Shown piece after piece: positions 1 through 8,361 of a DNA stretch of 64,000 nt (position 1 is the stretch's first letter; the number at the start of each line of letters is the position of its first letter). This stretch comes from Alcanivorax sp. DSM 26293. Lineage in GTDB: Bacteria > Pseudomonadota > Gammaproteobacteria > Pseudomonadales > Alcanivoracaceae. The notes below the pieces were generated by a model. It did no database searches and had not been told where the DNA came from. It saw only the letters and a list, made by a program, of their open reading frames with translations. Both the position numbers and the translations under genes were made by a program. The stretch lies in NCBI RefSeq assembly GCF_900107995.1, contig NZ_FNUM01000003.1, positions 310,001 through 374,000 on the forward strand. Reading direction: 5' to 3'.

Positions 1-147
1 ATGCGGAATCGGCTCTGCAGACAGGTCACGCACTACCATGGTCGCTTCCGGGTGCTGGGCCTTCAGACGCTCCACCTGCTCGTTGACCAGAGTGGAAGAA
101 TTGCCGTTATCGCCGAAGACGCTGCTTTTGATGACCAGAATATTCAT
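1..147 (-). CDS. azoR: FMN-dependent NADH-azoreductase, 5' part only
   Basis: The first 49 codons of a flavodoxin-fold NADH:quinone/azo reductase; the rest lies beyond the left edge. The translation opens MNILVIKSSVFG and continues NSSTLVNEQVERL, which matches the start of the AzoR/AcpD family: a first beta strand followed by an S-x-x-x-x-N-S-x-S-like phosphate loop that binds FMN. The enzyme is a soluble homodimer that reduces quinones and azo compounds with NADH. It is divergent from the LysR gene that begins 131 bp away, and that arrangement is common where the LysR protein controls the reductase. Regulation by the neighbour is inference. Confidence 0.8.
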   Translation of the reverse strand, partial: MNILVIKSSVFGDNGNSSTLVNEQVERLKAQHPEATMVVRDLSAEPIPH

Positions 148-192
148 GACCCCAACTCCTTGTAATGACTGTGTCGGCAACGGCCGAACGCT

Positions 193-229
193 GTTTGCTA
201 ACTGTAGGGCTATTCTGGATTCAGCAAAT
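193..229. promoter_or_regulatory. possible LysR operator in the azoR/lysR divergent region
   Basis: Between the two divergent starts there is an interrupted inverted repeat, GTTTGCT at 193-199 and AGCAAAT at 223-229. It sits where a LysR-type regulator would control both its own gene and azoR. The half-sites are 7 bp and the spacing is longer than the usual T-N11-A core, so this is only a candidate. Confidence 0.25.
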
Positions 230-277
230 GCGATATAAAACCGGATAAATTTGCACGTTTAGCTCAGGTAATTCGAT

Positions 278-1180
278 ATGTCAGCGAAAATCAGTCTGGA
301 TCAGTGGCAAGCCCTGATTGCGGTGGTGGATGAGGGCGGTTACGCCAGCGCCGCCGAGGCCCTGGACAAGAGCCAGTCCGCCATCAGCTATGCGGTGCAG
401 AAAATCGAGACCGAGCTGGGGGTCCGCGCCTTTGCCCTGGAAGGGCGGCGGGCCAGGCTGACCGAAACCGGCCAGATGCTGTATCGCCAGGCCAAGGTGC
501 TGGTGGAGGAGGCCAACCGGATCGAGAGTGCCGCCATCCAGCTCAGCCAGGGCTGGGAGCCGCTGGTACGCGTGGCCGCTGACGCCCTGTTCCCGCAACA
601 CTGCATGCTCTCGGCCCTGGATGCGTTCGCCCAGCACAGTCCGCTGACCCGCGTGGAGTACACCGAGACCGTGCTGTCCGGCTCCGATGAAGCCCTGCTA
701 CGCAAGGAGGCGGATGTGGTGATCGGCGGGCGGGTACCGCCGGGGTTCTTCGGCGATCCACTGATGCGGGTGCGCTTTGTGGCGGTGGCCGCAGCAGACC
801 ATCCACTCAACCAGGCCGACAGCCTCACCCATGAGGATCTTCGCCAGCATCGGCAAATCGTGATCCGTGATTCCGGCAGCCGCCGCATCGACTCCGGCTG
901 GCTGGGCGCTGAGCAACGCTGGACCGTGTCGCACCCGTCCACGCGTATCGCCGCCATTCGCCGGGGCCTGGGATTTGCCTGGGTCCCCGAGGCCGAGATC
1001 GGCGACGGCCTGGAAACCGGGGCACTGAAGGTGCTGCCCTTGAAAGAGGGGGTTGAACGGCTGGTGGACCTGCATCTGATTTATGCGGATGGGCAGTACG
1101 CCGGGCAAGCCGCCCGTTACCTGGGCGAGAGGATTCGCGAGGCCGCTGCGGTGCCCTGTCCCGGGGTCACCGTGTCCTGA
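278..1180 (+). CDS. LysR-family transcriptional regulator
   Basis: A 300-residue LysR-type regulator of normal family length. Residues about 6-65 form the winged helix-turn-helix: DQWQALIAVVDEGGYASAAE, then SQSAISYAVQKIETELG and the wing with RRARLTETG. The remainder is the periplasmic-binding-protein-like effector domain. It is divergent from azoR, and such regulators often sense quinones or redox-active compounds when paired with azoreductases. The effector cannot be read from sequence. The ATG at 278 is the first in frame and places the HTH at the expected distance from the N-terminus. Confidence 0.9.
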   Translation: MSAKISLDQWQALIAVVDEGGYASAAEALDKSQSAISYAVQKIETELGVRAFALEGRRARLTETGQMLYRQAKVLVEEANRIESAAIQLSQGWEPLVRVAADALFPQHCMLSALDAFAQHSPLTRVEYTETVLSGSDEALLRKEADVVIGGRVPPGFFGDPLMRVRFVAVAAADHPLNQADSLTHEDLRQHRQIVIRDSGSRRIDSGWLGAEQRWTVSHPSTRIAAIRRGLGFAWVPEAEIGDGLETGALKVLPLKEGVERLVDLHLIYADGQYAGQAARYLGERIREAAAVPCPGVTVS

Positions 1181-1204
1181 TCGTTCCAGGCCCGCCAATC
1201 CCGG

Positions 1205-1918
1205 CTAGGGTGTCTCGTCTTGCACCCGGGACGCCATGGGACGAACCCGAAGATTCTCCAGCGGCAAGGTCAACCCGGTATCCGTAAGGATAATGGGCAA
1301 CGCCCGGTTATCGGGGATCACCCGGGCCTCGAACACATTGGTGATCGGTGCGCTGATTTCCTCATCCAGATTGATGGCTGTATGAAGGGTTGTATCCACC
1401 GGCGGCCGAATGGTCTGGTCGAACCCCACCTGCACCGGCCCGTCGTACACAAACCGGATACGGGTATCCACCGGCACTTTCAGGGACACCGGCACATCCA
1501 GCTTCAAGGGCAGCTCGCCCTCCAGGGGAATGCGCGGCAGCCAGTCGGCTATCAGTTTGGTATCCCCTTCGATGGCCACGGTGGTGTCGATGGAGATCAC
1601 GTCCTGATACTCGATGGTCATGCGCAGGGGCACCATGGTATCCAGCGCCAGATTGGCCTTGTAGGTGCCACGCAGGGGTAACGGCAGGGCCTGGTGCTTG
1701 AATGGCACATCCACTTCCACCCGCCCTTGCAGGGTAATTGCCGCGTCTTCCTCCGCCCGGGTCTGCACGATCAGGCTTTCCGGCAATTTCAGCAGTGCGA
1801 ACTGTTCCTGCAGGCCCACACCGATGACGATACGGCTGTAGAGCACGAAACCCAGAAACAGCCCTGCCACAATAACCGCAAGTGACACCCAGCCCCATAG
1901 CACCCAACGGCCCATCAA
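1205..1918 (-). CDS. membrane-anchored beta-repeat protein, paralogue B
   Basis: A 237-residue protein with one N-terminal membrane segment (about residues 5-28, WVLWGWVSLAVIVAGLFLGF) and a long region of alternating hydrophobic strands with recurring proline motifs such as LPLPLRGTY, VPLRMTIEY, IPLEGELPLKLDVPV and TLPLENL. It probably sits in the periplasm, tethered to the inner membrane. It is a clear paralogue of the gene just upstream, with the same order of motifs (V-D-T-T, the G-E-L-P core, a proline-rich C-terminus). Its start codon overlaps the upstream stop by 4 bp, so the two are translationally coupled. I do not recognise a named family or function. Confidence 0.75.
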   Translation of the reverse strand: MMGRWVLWGWVSLAVIVAGLFLGFVLYSRIVIGVGLQEQFALLKLPESLIVQTRAEEDAAITLQGRVEVDVPFKHQALPLPLRGTYKANLALDTMVPLRMTIEYQDVISIDTTVAIEGDTKLIADWLPRIPLEGELPLKLDVPVSLKVPVDTRIRFVYDGPVQVGFDQTIRPPVDTTLHTAINLDEEISAPITNVFEARVIPDNRALPIILTDTGLTLPLENLRVRPMASRVQDETP

Positions 1919-2676
1919 GGCTGCTCCCCCCGGGACGGGGTCATGTCACCCTCATCAGCCGTGGCAGATTTGCCGTCCTTGACAAACGACAGGCCCACTT
2001 CCCGCAGTGGCAATTTCAGATCCATCTCGGCAATCAGGGCGTCCGCGGGTTCCAGGATGGTGGCGCTGGCGCGCAGCCGGGAACGCACCGGCACCTGCAT
2101 GGCACTTTTCAGGGGAATGGATGTTTTGATATCTGCCTTCAGTGGTACGGAAAGGTCTTCGAGAATATCCACCTTGGCGGGGGCGTTGAATTGCAATTTG
2201 ACCAGCTGATCCACCGGCACGTTCACATCAATGGGCACATCCGCTTTCACCGGTAGCTCGCCCTTGATCGGCACGGTGATCCACTTGCCCAACACCCGGG
2301 CACGCACCTCGCCGTCCACCGGAATAATCTGATCCAGCTTGATGGTATCTTTCAGCGGGACATTCATCCTGATGGGCACCGCATTATCGAAGCCCACCTG
2401 CACATCCAGGGTTTCCTTGACCGGCAGAGTCAGGGTCTGATCGATGGGCACCGTGGTATCGATCACCGTATCAATGACGATATCCAGATCATCCAGAATA
2501 TCGATGCCCACTGACATGGGCTCGGGCACCACCACACTGGCCTGTTGATCACGTAACAATAATTCTGCACCCAGATTTTTCCACACCCACCAGGCCAGGT
2601 AGGCACCGATGGCCAGCGCGATGATCAACAGCACTCCCGCACCAATAACAAACGACTTTCGAATGGTAACCTGCAT
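1915..2676 (-). CDS. membrane-anchored beta-repeat protein, paralogue A
   Basis: A 253-residue protein with an N-terminal transmembrane anchor (about residues 8-30) and a periplasmic region made of short beta-like repeats: VDTTVPIDQTLTLPVKETLD, VPIRMNVPLKDTIKLDQIIP, VPIKGELPVKADVPIDVNVP and IPLKSAMQVPVRSRL. The repeats have a period of roughly 20-25 residues, and proline and valine alternate in them. It is cotranscribed with its paralogue (4-bp overlap), with a 68-residue membrane protein ending 3 bp upstream, and with a DUF445 gene. The repeat style suggests an elongated structural or lipid-facing protein. That is inference, and no specific function is recognised. Confidence 0.75.
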   Translation of the reverse strand: MQVTIRKSFVIGAGVLLIIALAIGAYLAWWVWKNLGAELLLRDQQASVVVPEPMSVGIDILDDLDIVIDTVIDTTVPIDQTLTLPVKETLDVQVGFDNAVPIRMNVPLKDTIKLDQIIPVDGEVRARVLGKWITVPIKGELPVKADVPIDVNVPVDQLVKLQFNAPAKVDILEDLSVPLKADIKTSIPLKSAMQVPVRSRLRASATILEPADALIAEMDLKLPLREVGLSFVKDGKSATADEGDMTPSRGEQP

Positions 2677-2679
2677 GAA

Positions 2680-2886
2680 TCAGGGCTCCCCCTTGCCATT
2701 ACTGTGCGCGGGGCCATCCTGCAGATGACGCAATACTTCCCGGGCGACCTGCTGGCGAACTTCCTCATCCACCACCTGCTCCACGCGGGCACGCATACGG
2801 CGACGGGCCCGTCGCCATGACCACACCAGGCCAGCGGCGAAGCACAGCACACACAACAGGATCCAGACAATCATTAACAAGGACAT
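2680..2886 (-). CDS. small single-pass membrane protein
   Basis: A 68-residue protein. Residues 4-23 (LMIVWILLCVLCFAAGLVWS) form one membrane helix, followed by an arginine-rich juxtamembrane stretch (RRARRRMRARVEQ) and an amphipathic helical tail. The positive residues after the helix predict an N-out/C-in topology with a cytoplasmic tail. It lies 3 bp upstream of paralogue A and 19 bp downstream of the DUF445 gene, inside one probable operon. No family is recognised. Consistent operon packing and a sensible membrane protein pattern support it as real. Confidence 0.6.
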   Translation of the reverse strand: MSLLMIVWILLCVLCFAAGLVWSWRRARRRMRARVEQVVDEEVRQQVAREVLRHLQDGPAHSNGKGEP

Positions 2887-2905
2887 TGCCGACTCCAGGA
2901 CAGTC

Positions 2906-4129
2906 TCAGGAAAACATTACCAGCAACTGGAAGACACCGACCAGGAAGCCAAGGAACGCACCCACCGCAATCAGAATCCATTCGTCCTGTTCAAATGCCG
3001 GGCGCAACATGCTTTCAAACTCTTGCGGTTTGAGACTCTGCAAACGGGTAGAGAGCGTGTTTTCCAGATCCAGCGCATCGTTGGCATAGTTTTCAATATG
3101 CTTGAGCGTTTCCGGTAACCGGCTTACCAACTCCGACACGGCACATTCCTTCATGTCCCGATAGTTCTGGGTACCCACGGCAAAGGTAACAAACGGCTTG
3201 GCAAAACTGGTTTGTTCATCCACCGCTTTTTGTACGTGTTTGCCGATCATGGCAAACACCTTGTCCGAATACGGCCCCTTGAGAATCCCTTCAATAATAT
3301 TGGCCGGCGTCAGCACATAGGAGGAAACCAGACGACCATAATCCCGCGCCACCTCATCCTGACGCTTCATGAACAGGCCCTGCACATTGAACGGGCCAAA
3401 ACGCATCAACTCCTTGGGATTGAAAATCATCTGCAGGGCAATCCAGTTGGTGGCATAGCCCACCGCCAGACCGAAAACCGGCAGCAACCAGGAACCCTTG
3501 TAGAAAATCCAGGCAATCATCTGGAAGGTACCGAAAATGCCGCCAAAGTAGAGCCCGGAACGCCCGATAAACTTGAACTCCGCCGCGCCCACTTCCTGGA
3601 AAATACGGTTCAGTAGTGACTTGTCCTTGGTCAGATTGGTGATCACCATGTCCTCAAGATCATACATCTGTGCGATGTTGATCTTGATCTGTTTCATGAT
3701 GTCGGAAATCAGGCCAGGCGCTTCTTTCTTTACTCTTTTGTAGATCTGTTTCTTCACCATCTCCGGCAGCGATTCCCACAGGCCTGGCTCGTGCTGACCC
3801 ATGATGGAATCCACCACGTCTTCGATCATATTGTTGAGCACCGGCTCCAGCTCACCGGCCACCCTATCCGGATCGAGACGGTCAAAAATCTCTTCCTGGG
3901 TAATCAGGTGCGTGGTGATAGTGTCTACAGAGATCGCCGCCATCTTGGCAGCCCGGCGAGGAATAATGCCCTGCCAGCCCAGAAGAGGGGGTTTGCCAAA
4001 AAATTCCACCGGATAAAACATCATCTTGATGGCAATGACATTGGTTGCATAACCCACCAAAGCGCTGATCAATGGCATGGACAAGTACAACCAGATATTG
4101 TCGGTAAACTCGTTAATATACGCTTCCAT
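2906..4129 (-). CDS. DUF445 family membrane protein
   Basis: A 407-residue protein of the DUF445 family. The family motif VGYATN-x-IA is present twice, near residue 25 (VGYATNVIAIKMMFYPVEF) and near residue 230 (VGYATNWIALQMIFNPKEL), showing an internal duplication. A long, largely helical region lies between and after the copies, and a C-terminal membrane helix (ILIAVGAFLGFLVGVFQLLV) closes the protein. Family members are integral inner-membrane proteins with no established biochemical role. It is the first gene of a minus-strand run with the small membrane protein and the two beta-repeat proteins, and the gaps of 19 bp or less suggest co-expression. Confidence 0.85.
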   Translation of the reverse strand: MEAYINEFTDNIWLYLSMPLISALVGYATNVIAIKMMFYPVEFFGKPPLLGWQGIIPRRAAKMAAISVDTITTHLITQEEIFDRLDPDRVAGELEPVLNNMIEDVVDSIMGQHEPGLWESLPEMVKKQIYKRVKKEAPGLISDIMKQIKINIAQMYDLEDMVITNLTKDKSLLNRIFQEVGAAEFKFIGRSGLYFGGIFGTFQMIAWIFYKGSWLLPVFGLAVGYATNWIALQMIFNPKELMRFGPFNVQGLFMKRQDEVARDYGRLVSSYVLTPANIIEGILKGPYSDKVFAMIGKHVQKAVDEQTSFAKPFVTFAVGTQNYRDMKECAVSELVSRLPETLKHIENYANDALDLENTLSTRLQSLKPQEFESMLRPAFEQDEWILIAVGAFLGFLVGVFQLLVMFS

Positions 4130-4197
4130 TATTCCTCGCTTTTCGTTCTTCTTTTAGGAGTCTCTGAACAACTCCATACGCTTTCAGATACGGGTTG

Positions 4198-4983
4198 TTA
4201 TCCGGAGCAGGCCGTCCAGAATGCCTTGCCGAAAGCGGAAAGGTGTGCGGTTTCGCGAATAAAGACGGGTCGAAGCCGTGATTCCTTACGCATCATTTCG
4301 CAAGCGGCACGCACCTCCGAACCATTCTCTATGGCCTCATATTTTGCGGTCTGGGTCGTGTCTTCCGGGCCGCCATCGAGCAGCCCCAGGGAAAACAGAT
4401 GGGCAAGGTAATGGGGCACCGCTTCCGCCAGCATCACACCACTTTCGTTTCCCACGCGACTGAGAAATGCCATCACCCGGTGCTCGCTGCTTTTGAAACG
4501 ACCTCCCCGAGCCAGCAAATGACTGATGGCAATATCAGAGCCATCCGACATGGCCGTCAGGATGCGGACTTCGTCGGGGAGAAGCTGGTTAACGATACGG
4601 CCATAAACCCGGTTCATGGCGCTATCCGGGGTCTGTTCCAGGGACTGATCTGCCAGCGCGGCAAAGCGCGACTGCAGGGATCTGTCCGGGCCGTCTCCCT
4701 CAGCGGATGAGGTCCCGGCCGGACCGGGCAGATAATGACGGCTATCCATGCCACCCAGTCGCAACTGTAAATCTTCGAACAACACATCCTCGACAGCACG
4801 TGCCTGATCCAGCACATAGTGCCCGCCCGGCGCCCGCGCCACAGCCTGTCGCATTTGCCGAACGAGTCGCCCGGCCCAGGGGGTTCTGGCCGACGTATTT
4901 TTCTTTCTGTTTTCTCCAGCCAACATCGCCTCCATGGCAGGCCCGTTCCCAACCGCTATCGATTCCTTCAGTGATAACGTCAT
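4198..4983 (-). CDS. possible DUF4393 (Abi-alpha-like) protein
   Basis: A 261-residue soluble protein. The central part (about residues 120-235), with NRVYGRIVNQLLPDEVRILTAM followed by VPHYLAHLFSLGLLDGG, resembles the DUF4393/Abi-alpha domain. In that domain a 'qLsPdEarIL' motif is followed by a helical region and a short C-terminal part. The N-terminal 60 residues are basic and of low complexity. It lies 68 bp upstream of the DUF445 gene on the same strand and may lead that cluster. The start is uncertain: the first ATG has no clear ribosome-binding site, and internal ATG codons 16 and 19 residues later are alternatives. The family assignment is from memory of the motif and should be treated as tentative. 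Confidence 0.5.
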   Translation of the reverse strand: MTLSLKESIAVGNGPAMEAMLAGENRKKNTSARTPWAGRLVRQMRQAVARAPGGHYVLDQARAVEDVLFEDLQLRLGGMDSRHYLPGPAGTSSAEGDGPDRSLQSRFAALADQSLEQTPDSAMNRVYGRIVNQLLPDEVRILTAMSDGSDIAISHLLARGGRFKSSEHRVMAFLSRVGNESGVMLAEAVPHYLAHLFSLGLLDGGPEDTTQTAKYEAIENGSEVRAACEMMRKESRLRPVFIRETAHLSAFGKAFWTACSG

Positions 4984-5182
4984 TAAGTATCACTGTTTCG
5001 GGGGGTCAACAATGTTGGCAAGAATGTCGATACAAAAATGCCACAGTTGCTTAATGTTATGTGTACTTTCTGTTTGCTCTCGTTTGATACAGTGCAATGA
5101 CGGTGTTTTCCCGAATCGGTTCTCCACAGGGATTTTACGATGACGGCACACCCTGAATCGGCAAACAAAAACAGGATCGATC

Positions 5183-5386
5183 ATGAATAACAAGGATGCC
5201 ATCGAACGTATGCATCAGCGGGTGGGATTTCTTTCCTATTTGCCTGAGCCGGTAACCCAGGATCTTGACCGGGCGGTGGATGATTACCTGGAAAGCGAAA
5301 AGAGTCGCCTGAACAAAGCCATTGATACCGGCGTTCAGGCCTTGCCACTCTGGCTGCGCAGTATTGCCCGCAGCGCCCTTCGCTAG
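5183..5386 (+). CDS. small conserved-looking protein of unknown function
   Basis: A 67-residue, charge-rich helical protein (start MNNKDAIERMHQRVGF, end LWLRSIARSALR). It lies 21 bp upstream of a 482-codon gene on the same strand, so the two are probably one transcript. Neither a signal peptide nor a membrane segment is seen. No family is recognised. The 200 bp between it and the minus-strand DUF4393-like gene must hold promoters for both directions, but I see no convincing -35/-10 pair there. Confidence 0.5.
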   Translation: MNNKDAIERMHQRVGFLSYLPEPVTQDLDRAVDDYLESEKSRLNKAIDTGVQALPLWLRSIARSALR

Positions 5387-5407
5387 TTCCGCACCAAGGA
5401 TGCCTAC

Positions 5408-6856
5408 ATGAACGACCTGACCACGAACCTGGAAATCCAGATTGAGCTGGAAAAGCTTGAACAGTATCTGACCCTCAACGACGCCACCTGGCAGGCGCTT
5501 GCAGACGCCGGCACCAACAACCTGCGTGCCCTGCGTGAACATATTGAACAGGAAATGTATGACCAGCACCGCAAGGGCTTTCAGCACCTGGCAAGCTGGA
5601 CCCGCTGGCTTTCCATCAAGCAACTGGCGAAGCTGGCTTATGCCGTGGGCGCCAAAATGGCCGCTCGCCTGGTCGGGGAAATGGATCCTTACTTCGCCGT
5701 AAAGGTTGCCCGGCGGCTGACCCCGGATTTTCTCGGCGAGATTGCCGCACAGGCAGACCCGCGCAAGATTCGTGAAATTATTCGACGCCTGCCGGCCGAG
5801 ACCATCCGCGAGGTGGCACTGAAACAAATTCAGGAAAAACAGTTCCTGCTGTTGGGCCGCTTCGCCGACGCACTGTCTGCGCCCTCTATCCGTGAAGTGG
5901 TGAATGCAGTGAAGGACGATGGTGCATTGTTGAACATTGCCTTCTACATGGAAAACACCACCCAGCTCAGTAACGTGATCCGCATGATTGATAACAGCCG
6001 ACTGGCCAGTATCGTGCGTTCCGGTACCGAGAATATCGATCTTTGGCCCAAGGCCATCTGGGTAATCGACCATGTGGAGGGAGAACTGAAAAGCCGGCTC
6101 GGCAACATCATGGCCGAGCAAGATGAACGCACCCTGGATTCCCTGGTAGGTGTGGCCCACCGCCAACAATTGTGGGGGCCGGTGCTGCGCGCGTTGTCCG
6201 TCATCAACCCCCGCTACCATCGCAAGATCGTCAACCTGCCCGCTCTTCGCAATAACAGCGTGATTACCGATCTGGTGAATGCGGCAGTCAGCAAGAACCT
6301 GCTGGAAGAAACCCTGCCTCTGGTAAAAGCCATGCAACGGGACTATCAGGAAGTGGTCGCCCACACCGCCCTGCGCCAGGGCGAAGAGGTGGCGGAAGCC
6401 GTGGTGCAGGCGGCACACCAGAGCGGACAGTGGGATCTGATTCTGGACCTGGCACAGTTCCTCGGCGACGACGAACGCAACATGATGGCAAAACTGCCCA
6501 GCAGTCATAACCCCTCGGTGATCGAGGCGTTGATGCGTAACGCGGCCAAATCCGGCAAGACAGACTTGCTGCTGGATTTTGCCCGCCGCTTTCACCGCGA
6601 AGGCCTGCAGACCGTGGTGGAAATCAGCCTGCGCGACGGCGGTGACCTGCTGCAGGCATTCCTGGACGCTGCCCGCGATACCCGCAACGGCTGGCAGGCC
6701 ATCGCCACGGCCGTCAGCGTGGTGGACGCCCCGGACATGCTCCGCGATATCGGCCGTGTCTATCAGCGCCAGCCCCCGCAGGACCAGCAGGCTTTCCGTG
6801 AAGCCGCCAACGAAACCGGCCTGTGGCCACGGCTGGAACAGGCATTGCCGGCCTGA
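5408..6856 (+). CDS. large alpha-helical repeat protein of unknown function
   Basis: A 482-residue soluble protein, almost entirely helical, without signal peptide or membrane segment. From about residue 130 onward it reads as irregular helical hairpins of 35-40 residues, for example SPSVIEALMRNAAKSGKTDL-like units and VAEAVVQAAHQSGQWDLILD. This resembles alpha-solenoid scaffolds (HEAT- or TPR-like) without matching a consensus. An N-terminal stretch (about 40-110) is rich in K, R and W. It is the second gene of a two-gene unit with the 67-residue protein. A scaffold or protein-interaction role is inference, and I recognise no named family. Confidence 0.65.
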   Translation: MNDLTTNLEIQIELEKLEQYLTLNDATWQALADAGTNNLRALREHIEQEMYDQHRKGFQHLASWTRWLSIKQLAKLAYAVGAKMAARLVGEMDPYFAVKVARRLTPDFLGEIAAQADPRKIREIIRRLPAETIREVALKQIQEKQFLLLGRFADALSAPSIREVVNAVKDDGALLNIAFYMENTTQLSNVIRMIDNSRLASIVRSGTENIDLWPKAIWVIDHVEGELKSRLGNIMAEQDERTLDSLVGVAHRQQLWGPVLRALSVINPRYHRKIVNLPALRNNSVITDLVNAAVSKNLLEETLPLVKAMQRDYQEVVAHTALRQGEEVAEAVVQAAHQSGQWDLILDLAQFLGDDERNMMAKLPSSHNPSVIEALMRNAAKSGKTDLLLDFARRFHREGLQTVVEISLRDGGDLLQAFLDAARDTRNGWQAIATAVSVVDAPDMLRDIGRVYQRQPPQDQQAFREAANETGLWPRLEQALPA

Positions 6857-6910
6857 CCGCTGAACCCTTCGCCCACAGAACGGTCATACTTATCAAGCTG
6901 AAGGCAGCTA

Positions 6911-6936
6911 CGCCCCGGAGCCTGTCTGCCGGGGCG
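6911..6936. terminator. GC-rich hairpin after the helical-repeat gene
   Basis: CGCCCCGG (6911-6918) pairs with CCGGGGCG (6929-6936) around a 10-nt loop. It stands 55 bp after the 482-codon gene and 70 bp before the next start. There is no T-run after the stem, so termination strength is uncertain. Confidence 0.4.
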
Positions 6937-7005
6937 GCTATTTCACGGTATCCTGCCGCTCCCCTGTGATAATGGGAGGCATTCATTCCAACCGGGAGAA
7001 GCATC

Positions 7006-7518
7006 ATGCGCTGGTTTTTCCTATCACTCTGTCTGGTCCTTGGCGCCTGCGTCAGCCCGGTGGTTATCGATAGCCAGGAAGGCGCGAGCCTGAACCAGTA
7101 CCGTAGCTACGCCTTTGTGGAACAGAACGAGGATCAGCCCCGGGAACTGGACGACCAACGGGCCCGTAACGCCCTGAAAAGTGCCCTGGCTGAACAGGGC
7201 CTGACGCCCGCCGCCTCCGAACAGGCCGATGTGCACGTGAAACACTACTTCAAACGTGAACAGCGGTATGACGGCTCGGTGCTGCAGTTCGGTTTCGGCT
7301 TCAGCCGCAATAATGTGGGGGTGGGCACCACCACCCCGGTGGAAGGCGACATCACTGAGGAATACAAGCTGGTGGTACAAATGATTGAGCCCGCCACCAA
7401 CAACGTGGTCTGGCAGGCAACCAGCCGTGACCGCCTCTATGACGAAATGAGCAGTGAGCGTCGCAGCGACCGGATCCGCAAGGCCGTTGCTGAAATGTTT
7501 CAACGTTACCCTGGCTGA
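7006..7518 (+). CDS. DUF4136 lipoprotein
   Basis: A 170-residue outer-membrane-type lipoprotein. Residues 1-15 are a lipoprotein signal (MRWFFLSLCLVLGAC) with the lipobox LGAC, so Cys15 would be lipidated. The mature part fits DUF4136: an early Y-x-S/T-Y-A-F motif (YRSYAFVEQ), a middle 'a-D-v-x-V-x-y' segment (QADVHVKHYF) and a C-terminal NNVVWQATSRDRL followed by a helix that ends in a basic region. Family members are small envelope lipoproteins of unknown role. It sits 33 bp before the TlpA-like gene on the same strand, and linked expression is possible. Confidence 0.85.
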   Translation: MRWFFLSLCLVLGACVSPVVIDSQEGASLNQYRSYAFVEQNEDQPRELDDQRARNALKSALAEQGLTPAASEQADVHVKHYFKREQRYDGSVLQFGFGFSRNNVGVGTTTPVEGDITEEYKLVVQMIEPATNNVVWQATSRDRLYDEMSSERRSDRIRKAVAEMFQRYPG

Positions 7519-7551
7519 CAGGGAGTCCCACACAGGTAAAGAGGCCCTGCA

Positions 7552-8361
7552 TTGGATGCTATCCTGATCGGCCCGCTGGCATTGCCGGCGGGCACGGTTG
7601 TGGCTTTGATCACTTTCTCCGCCGCCGTGCTGGCCAGCATCTGGTGGCAATGGCGTGGCAAGCCAGTGGAAAAATGGCTATGGCTGATCACCCTGGCTGC
7701 CCTGGCTGGGGCACGTCTGGCATTCGTGTTGCGTTACCCCGATCAGTACTCCGGCTTGATGGCCATGGCAGATATCCGTGATGGCGGCTGGTGGTGGCCT
7801 GGGGCCCTGGCAGCCCTGCCCGTTTTCGGCCTGTGTCTGTGGCGACGTCCGGCACTGCGGCTGGCGTTACTCTCCAGCACCGCCGCGGCAATGGTCGCCA
7901 TGGGGCTCTCTCTCACCGCACTTCACAGCATGACCCCTGACGCAACACCACTGCCGGAAATCACCCTGGAGAACCTGCAGGGCACTCCGGTTCCTCTCAA
8001 GCCGCTAACCCAGGGGCCGACCCTGATCAACCTCTGGGCCACCTGGTGTCCCCCCTGCCGGCGAGAAATGCCGATACTGGCCGAGGCGCAAACGCGCTAC
8101 CCCCACGTCCGTTTTGTCCTCGCCAATCAGGGGGAAACCGCCCAGGCAGTGCGGGATTACCTGATCCAGGCCGAACTCCATTTCGACCTGCCCCTGCTGG
8201 ACCCGCAGATGGCGCTGGGTCACCATGCCGGTAACGGCGGTTTACCGCTGACACTACTCTTTGATGAGGACGGCAACGAACTGGCCCGCCACTTTGGCCC
8301 GCTGTCCCGGGCCAGTCTGCATCACTTTCTTACCCACCATCTGGATGGTCCCCACCCATGA
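7552..8361 (+). CDS. TlpA-like membrane thiol:disulfide protein
   Basis: A 269-residue protein with about four N-terminal membrane helices (residues 5-30, 43-60, 80-98 and 103-125). The segment GARLAFVLRYPDQYSG is also seen in prolipoprotein-transferase-like domains. A periplasmic thioredoxin-fold domain follows (about 135-265) with the redox motif WCPPC near residue 164, inside NLWATWCPPCRREMP. The fold probably keeps cysteines of cell-envelope proteins reduced. The start is a TTG at 7552, with AAAGAGG about 8 bp upstream; no in-frame ATG fits better. The stop overlaps the next start by 4 bp (ATGA), so it is coupled to the DsbG-like gene. Confidence 0.8.
   Translation: MDAILIGPLALPAGTVVALITFSAAVLASIWWQWRGKPVEKWLWLITLAALAGARLAFVLRYPDQYSGLMAMADIRDGGWWWPGALAALPVFGLCLWRRPALRLALLSSTAAAMVAMGLSLTALHSMTPDATPLPEITLENLQGTPVPLKPLTQGPTLINLWATWCPPCRREMPILAEAQTRYPHVRFVLANQGETAQAVRDYLIQAELHFDLPLLDPQMALGHHAGNGGLPLTLLFDEDGNELARHFGPLSRASLHHFLTHHLDGPHP

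Noticed and set aside
5135-6595. Open frame of 486 codons antisense to the helical-repeat gene
   Set aside because: The sense frame has a ribosome-binding site and a two-gene arrangement. The antisense product has no recognisable features.
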